A stretch of 17,819 bases of DNA from DAMCZI01 sp032095175 (GTDB lineage: Bacteria; Bacillota; Clostridia; Clostridiales; Caloramatoraceae), in NCBI GenBank assembly GCA_032095175.1, contig DAMCZI010000068.1:1-17819 (forward strand), in the 5' to 3' direction. The position numbers and the translations under genes were made by a program. Each line of letters begins with the position of its first letter. Position 1 is the first letter of the stretch. The notes beneath the pieces are model-generated. The model saw only the letters and a list, made by a program, of their open reading frames with translations, ran no database searches and was not told the origin of the DNA. Positions 13,826-17,819 of the stretch are shown piece after piece.

Positions 13826-13984
13826 TTATTTTTTATCATCTTTCTTTATTTCACAGCACTCGCAGTGAGCTGTACAGCATGAACTGCTGCAGCAGCCTCC
13901 CTGGGACTTTTTCTTTACATTTTTATAAAATATATATGCTGCAAAGGCAAGAATTCCTATTGTTATTATTATTTCTATTAACAT
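13826..13984 (-). CDS. FeoB-associated Cys-rich membrane protein
   Basis: A 52-residue open frame from ATG 13984 to TAA 13826. The N-terminus is one hydrophobic span (MLIEIIITIGILAFAAYIFY), followed by a basic stop-transfer patch (KNVKKK). The short C-terminal tail has seven cysteines: CC at 31-32, CC at 36-37, then C41, C43, C44, and ends in KKDDKK. This is the layout of the FeoB-associated Cys-rich family (PF12669 type), small membrane proteins encoded next to feoB in Firmicutes. Their proposed role is to bind iron or support FeoB; the exact job is not settled. AAGGTG precedes the start, and the gene begins 21 bases after feoB in the same transcript. Confidence 0.85.
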   Translation of the reverse strand: MLIEIIITIGILAFAAYIFYKNVKKKSQGGCCSSSCCTAHCECCEIKKDDKK

Positions 13985-14005
13985 ATTGCCACCTTCAATC
14001 AATAT

Positions 14006-15775
14006 TTAAATTAAGTTTAGCATTCCTCCAAGGTTGTATACTAAAAACGACATTAGCCATGCCAGTGCCAGTTGGTATAACACTGAAAATACCGCCATCT
14101 TATTTCCATATTCCTTTTTCATTGTTGCAATAACAGATACGCATGGGGTATATAAAAGAACAAATACTAGGAAGCTATATGCTGATAGAGGTGTAAAATG
14201 CTGTGAAAGAATATGCTGCAGATCTCCTCCATATATTACTCCCATTGTTCCTACAACAACTTCCTTTGCCATAAGTCCTGTTAGTAACGATACTGAATTT
14301 TGCCATGTGGCAAATCCCAAAGGCTTAAAAACAGGACTTAAAAACCTTCCTATACTTGATAGAAAGCTTGTATTCATATCTGTTAATCCTGAAAAATTAA
14401 AGCTTGATAAAAACCATATTATTACCGACATTGAGAATATTATCGTACCTGCCTTTTTCAAAAATCCTTTTCCCTTATCCCATGTATGTCGCATCAGATT
14501 TTTAAATTCGGGCATTTTATATTCTGGAAGCTCTATCATAAATGGTTCTTCATCCTTCTTAAATATGGTGTTTTTAAATAGTAAGCCTATTATAAATGCA
14601 ATTGCTATACCTAAAAGATAAAGAGAATATACTACTGTAGTTTGATTCTTAGGAAAGAACACAGAAGCAAATAGAGCATATACTGGAAGTCTTGCATTAC
14701 ATGACATAAGTGGTACTAGAAGTGCTGTAAGCTTTCTATCCTTCTCACTTTCCAGTGTTCTCGCAGACATTATCCCTGGAACAGAGCATCCAAACCCAAC
14801 TACCATTGGTATAAACGCCTTTCCCGAAAGTCCCATTTTCCTCATTATTCTATCCATTATAAATGCTGCCCTTGCCATATATCCACTATCCTCCAGGAAT
14901 GATATTCCTAAGAATAGTGCCAATATTACAGGCAAAAACACAACAACGGAGCCAACTCCGGCAATTATTCCATCAACTAATAGAGATTTAAACCATGGAC
15001 TGCTCGAAGACAGCATGCCGCTTATTAATGGCATCAAGTTATTTTGCAAAAGCTCATCCAGCTTATCTGCTAAGGGTTGCCCTACCCAACTGAAGGTGAA
15101 TTTAAATATAATGTATAGTATGAACAAGAATATTGGATAGGCTAGATATTTATTTAAAAATATCCTGTCAATCTTCTCTGTGGCTGTAATTACACCTTCT
15201 TTAACCAATCTTGTGGATCTCTTGAGCACATTTTCAATATATCTATATGTTTCCTTTTCATTAGGATATTGATAATCATTTTCATTTGTTGGACTTAAAA
15301 AAGCACCGCCCATCAGCAGTTCCTTTACTTTATCAATACCTACTTCCTTAGATGCCGCTATAGGTATTGCAGTTACACCCAATTCCTTTGACAGCTTATC
15401 GGTATCTATCTCTATACCCTTTGTCTTTGCTACATCTATCATATTTAGAATAAGTACTATTGGTTTGTTAAACTGTTTAAGCTGTAACGTAAGGTACAAG
15501 TTTCGATTTAGATTGGATGCATCAACAATATCAATAATTACATCAACCTTTTCTTCGATTAAAAATTTCTTTGATACCTTCTCCTCATTGGAATATGTGT
15601 CCATTGCATATATTCCTGGTAAATCGACTATTTTAACCTTATTACCGATATATCCTTCCTTCTTTTCTACAGTTACCCCTGCCCAGTTTCCTACATACTG
15701 GTTCGATCCTGTAAGAAGGTTAAACAATGTAGTTTTTCCCACATTAGGGTTACCTAGTAATGCTGCTGTAATCAT
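14006..15775 (-). CDS. feoB: ferrous iron transport protein B
   Basis: The inner-membrane Fe(II) transporter with an N-terminal G domain. 589 residues. G1 GNPNVGKTT is at 8-16, G3 DLPG at 51-54, G4 NMID at 111-114, and the G5 region lies in AASKEVG. A helical guanine-dissociation-inhibitor-like segment follows, then the membrane core with the conserved FGCSVPGIMSARTLE and MSCNARLPVYALF gate motifs, and a second gate after the central basic loop. The length fits the shorter clostridial form; E. coli FeoB is longer at the C-terminus. ATG 15775 lies one base past the feoA stop, with AAAGGGGG inside the end of feoA, so the two are translationally coupled. Regulated from the Fur-type promoter in front of feoA. 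Confidence 0.96.
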   Translation of the reverse strand: MITAALLGNPNVGKTTLFNLLTGSNQYVGNWAGVTVEKKEGYIGNKVKIVDLPGIYAMDTYSNEEKVSKKFLIEEKVDVIIDIVDASNLNRNLYLTLQLKQFNKPIVLILNMIDVAKTKGIEIDTDKLSKELGVTAIPIAASKEVGIDKVKELLMGGAFLSPTNENDYQYPNEKETYRYIENVLKRSTRLVKEGVITATEKIDRIFLNKYLAYPIFLFILYIIFKFTFSWVGQPLADKLDELLQNNLMPLISGMLSSSSPWFKSLLVDGIIAGVGSVVVFLPVILALFLGISFLEDSGYMARAAFIMDRIMRKMGLSGKAFIPMVVGFGCSVPGIMSARTLESEKDRKLTALLVPLMSCNARLPVYALFASVFFPKNQTTVVYSLYLLGIAIAFIIGLLFKNTIFKKDEEPFMIELPEYKMPEFKNLMRHTWDKGKGFLKKAGTIIFSMSVIIWFLSSFNFSGLTDMNTSFLSSIGRFLSPVFKPLGFATWQNSVSLLTGLMAKEVVVGTMGVIYGGDLQHILSQHFTPLSAYSFLVFVLLYTPCVSVIATMKKEYGNKMAVFSVLYQLALAWLMSFLVYNLGGMLNLI

Positions 15776-15776
15776 G

Positions 15777-16001
15777 TTATTCCCCCTTTATCTGTATATT
15801 CCTTGCATCTCTCTTTCTGATCGCTAAATTGAATCCCCTTAAATTTATAACTATAGGATCTCCAAAGGGAGCACATGTTTTTACAGTCACCTCTGTCCCT
15901 TCTATACACCCAAGTGCCTGAAGCCTCTTTGAAAATCTACTGTCACCCTTAATATTATCTATAACACCAATTTGACCTGGTCTTAAATCCGATATACTCA
16001 T
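15777..16001 (-). CDS. feoA: ferrous iron transport protein A
   Basis: A 74-residue SH3-like cytoplasmic protein (SISDLRPGQIGVIDNIKGDS, ending in RGFNLAIRKRDARNIQI) that assists FeoB. The frame extends to TTG 16016, but a seven-G run followed by CCAATA precedes ATG 16001, which is the natural start. The run ATTGG-GGGGG-CCAAT can fold on itself and include the ribosome site, a minor oddity. It is the first gene of the feo operon, with a consensus promoter and two Fur-like boxes directly upstream. Confidence 0.94.
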   Translation of the reverse strand: MSISDLRPGQIGVIDNIKGDSRFSKRLQALGCIEGTEVTVKTCAPFGDPIVINLRGFNLAIRKRDARNIQIKGE

Positions 16002-16017
16002 TATTGGCCCCCCCAAT

Positions 16018-16066
16018 TGATAATTGTTTTCATTTATATTATATCAATAATGAGAATCAGTGTCAA
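16018..16066 (-). promoter_or_regulatory. feo operon promoter with two Fur-like boxes
   Basis: A perfect consensus promoter on the minus strand: TTGACA (16061-16066), 17 bases, TATAAT (16038-16043). One Fur-like box, plus-strand AATAATGAGAATCAGTGTC (16046-16064), covers the spacer and part of the -35. By my count it matches the 19-base Fur consensus at 14 positions. A second, TGATAATTGTTTTCA (16018-16032), lies at the start of the transcript and fits a 7-1-7 Fur box with few mismatches. Iron-dependent repression is the expected outcome. Confidence 0.85.
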
Positions 16067-16457
16067 TTAACTTTGGTAAATATAATCAAAATTTTATGAT
16101 ATAAATAAAAGATGGCACTCACATAACCTCTTTCATTTACCACACTATTATTTTAGATAGCTTTATAGTTCCTACTGCTTACATAGATAAGCAATAGTAT
16201 TTAAATTAATTGTACACTTGCAAGTTTCCATTCATCCTTTAATTCATGATGCAAGAAAGCTGATATTAAAAAACCTGTTTTCACTTCCCTCAACTTCCAC
16301 CATTCCCATTTATTATTTAACATTTAAGGAATAAATGGTCTTATATAAGTAAATTTTGAATAATTTCTTGAATCTTTGCCATTTGGTATTGAATTTATGC
16401 AAGAAATATTTCATAATGGAGATAGAAGAATTTTTTTATTCTAAAGGGGGTCATTTT
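16067..16457. other. intergenic region between feoA and the glutamate dehydrogenase gene
   Basis: No credible gene, tRNA or recognised riboswitch is seen. An inverted repeat CCATTTATT (16306-16314) / AATAAATGG (16330-16338) is present. An in-frame upstream ATG at 16356 would add 34 residues to the dehydrogenase but has no ribosome site. Confidence 0.5.
16389..16417 (+). promoter_or_regulatory. likely glutamate dehydrogenase promoter
   Basis: -35 TTGAAT (16389-16394), a 17-base spacer, and -10 CATAAT (16412-16417). It is 40 bases before ATG 16458. The boxes each differ from consensus at one or two positions. Confidence 0.4.
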
Positions 16458-17708
16458 ATGGCAAAGGAAAATTTAAATCCATTTGAAAATGCGCAAAAAA
16501 TGTTAAAGGAAGCTTGCGACAAATTAGGTATGGAACCTGCAGTATATGAATTACTTAAGGAACCTCAAAAAGTACTTGAGGTATCAATACCTGTTAAAAT
16601 GGATGATGGATCACTTAAAATATTTAAAGGATTCCGTGCATTCCATAATGATGCAGTAGGTCCAACAAAGGGTGGAGTTAGATTCCATCAGAATGTTTCA
16701 AGAGATGAAGTTAAGGCTCTATCACTTTGGATGACATTTAAATGTTCAGTTACAGGAATTCCTTATGGTGGTGGAAAAGGCGGCATCATTGTTGATCCAA
16801 AAACTCTATCAGAGGGTGAACTTGAAAGATTAAGCAGAGGATACATAGATGCAATATACAAATTAATAGGCGAAAAAGTTGACATTCCAGCACCAGACGT
16901 AAATACTAACGGTAAAATAATGGCATGGATGGTTGACGAGTATAACAAGCTTGTTGGACATAGTGCAATTGGTGTTATTACAGGTAAGCCACTTGAATTT
17001 GGTGGATCACTTGGAAGAACAGCAGCAACAGGCTTTGGTGTTGCTGTAACTGTTAGAGAAGCTTGTAAGAAACTAGGTATAGACCTAAAGAAGGCTGAGG
17101 TTGCAGTTCAAGGCTTTGGTAACGTTGGAAGCCATACTGCTTTAAATGTTCAAAAGCTTGGCGGAAAGATAATCGCTATAGCTGAATGGAATGGAGTTAT
17201 CTATAACAAAGATGGTATTGATGCTACTAAACTTGTTGATTATTTGAAGGCTAACAAATCAATACTTGGATTCCCAGGAACAAAAGAAATTTCAATAGAA
17301 GAGTTCTGGGCACTTCCAGTTGACGTTATGATCCCTGCAGCACTTGAAAATGTTGTAACAACTGAAAACGCTCCAACTATTAATGCTAAAATTGTTGCAG
17401 AAGCTGCAAATGGTCCAATAACTCCAGATGGAGACAAGATCCTTTCAGACAAGGGAATCGTTGTAACTCCAGACATATTGACTAATGCTGGTGGAGTTAC
17501 TGTTTCATACTTTGAATGGGTACAAAATATTTATGGATACTACTGGGGCGAGGCTGAAGTAGAAGAAAAAGAAGAAATAGCTATGGTTAAAGCTTTTGAA
17601 GCTTTATGGACTATAAAGGAAGACTACAATGTTACATTAAGAAATGCTGCTTACATGCATTCAGTAAAGAGAGTTGCTGCAGCAATGAAGGCTAGAGGCT
17701 GGTACTAA
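16458..17708 (+). CDS. gdhA: glutamate dehydrogenase
   Basis: Interconverts glutamate and 2-oxoglutarate plus ammonia. 416 residues, normal for the hexameric bacterial enzyme. Substrate-site KGGVRFH (71-77), catalytic lysine K107 in GGGKGG, and catalytic D147 in PAPD are present. The Rossmann fold follows, with GFGNVG (219-224). The residue closing the second strand is acidic (E243 in IAEWNG), which favours NAD over NADP, but this is only suggestive. ATG 16458 has AAAGGGGG seven bases upstream. In clostridia this gene is usually highly expressed and often catabolic. It stands alone and ends in a strong terminator. The symbol could equally be gluD or rocG in other genomes. Confidence 0.95.
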   Translation: MAKENLNPFENAQKMLKEACDKLGMEPAVYELLKEPQKVLEVSIPVKMDDGSLKIFKGFRAFHNDAVGPTKGGVRFHQNVSRDEVKALSLWMTFKCSVTGIPYGGGKGGIIVDPKTLSEGELERLSRGYIDAIYKLIGEKVDIPAPDVNTNGKIMAWMVDEYNKLVGHSAIGVITGKPLEFGGSLGRTAATGFGVAVTVREACKKLGIDLKKAEVAVQGFGNVGSHTALNVQKLGGKIIAIAEWNGVIYNKDGIDATKLVDYLKANKSILGFPGTKEISIEEFWALPVDVMIPAALENVVTTENAPTINAKIVAEAANGPITPDGDKILSDKGIVVTPDILTNAGGVTVSYFEWVQNIYGYYWGEAEVEEKEEIAMVKAFEALWTIKEDYNVTLRNAAYMHSVKRVAAAMKARGWY

Positions 17709-17719
17709 AATTAAAAGAA

Positions 17720-17751
17720 GAGGGCTTCCACTTAATAGTGGAGCCCTTTTT
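17720..17751 (+). terminator. rho-independent terminator after glutamate dehydrogenase
   Basis: Arms GGGCTTCCACT (17722-17732) and AGTGGAGCCC (17737-17746) pair with one bulged T around TAAT, followed at once by five Ts. Confidence 0.9.
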
Positions 17752-17766
17752 AAATGCCTGGCACTA

Positions 17767-17819
17767 GGCACATTAAAAAAATAAATAAGTCATCTTACTC
17801 GTCCTTTTGATTCTTTTCG
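17767..17819. repeat. palindromic (MITE-like) element, copy 2, cut by the window end
   Basis: From GGCACATT at 17767 to the last base, 52 of 53 positions match the reverse complement of 1996-2048, the right arm of the 157-bp element. The only difference is G for A at 17810. The rest of the element should continue beyond the window. Confidence 0.9.

Noticed and set aside
14034..14621. Plus-strand open frames opposite feoB, the EAL gene and the acetyltransferase-like gene
   Set aside because: They are shadows of strongly supported minus-strand genes, with Ser/Ile/Phe-rich composition, no domains and no ribosome sites.
16356..16457. Longer glutamate dehydrogenase starting at 16356
   Set aside because: The 34 extra residues are not dehydrogenase-like and lack a ribosome site. 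The candidate promoter lies inside them, while AAAGGGGG fits ATG 16458.
16067..16457. A riboswitch in front of glutamate dehydrogenase
   Set aside because: I looked for conserved cores of common riboswitches and a terminator/antiterminator pair. Only one short inverted repeat is present.

Overview
The window is AT-rich chromosomal DNA from a low-GC Firmicute, most likely Clostridium or a close relative. This rests on the AT-rich codon use, strong AGGAGG-type ribosome binding sites, frequent GTG/TTG starts, and gene families typical of clostridia (a SEC-C protein, a DUF3785-like protein, an alcohol acetyltransferase-like/DUF6320-like pair, feoA-feoB with a small Cys-rich protein, a catabolic-type glutamate dehydrogenase). 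The species assignment is inference.

Left part (1-7026). A possible C-terminal tail of an upstream gene is followed by a SEC-C protein. This converges on a small Cys-rich protein across a shared terminator. Next is a minus-strand unit: ABC ATPase, ABC-2 permease, TetR regulator. It is driven by a promoter with two copies of the same TetR-type operator. A 157-bp near-perfect palindrome sits between permease and regulator. Further right are an acetyltransferase-like enzyme overlapping in transcription with a zinc-ribbon membrane protein, then a solitary mraY, all on the minus strand.

Middle (7027-11233). This stretch is rich in regulators and unusually rich in hairpin repeats: an XRE regulator with a TTG start, a minimal protein-kinase-fold protein, a WYL regulator, an S51 peptidase and a YjbR-like protein. 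Three related two-hairpin repeats (A, B, C) lie directly upstream of the three plus-strand genes. Two further long hairpins (D1, D2) stand in tandem between XRE and kinase genes. Four of the five carry a shared apical core, CTA(C/G)ATTG..GACYYTA. This is the least explained structure in the window.

Right part (11234-17819). A membrane GGDEF-EAL protein has a degenerate GGDEF site and an intact EAL site, so it is predicted to be a c-di-GMP phosphodiesterase. The feoA-feoB-small Cys-rich protein operon for ferrous iron uptake has a consensus promoter covered by two Fur-like boxes. NAD(P) glutamate dehydrogenase with its terminator follows. The window ends inside a second copy of the palindromic element seen at 1892-2048.

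I found no transposase, rRNA, tRNA, CRISPR array or phage gene. No single undescribed multi-gene system is evident. The best candidates for novelty are the intergenic repeat families and their placement.
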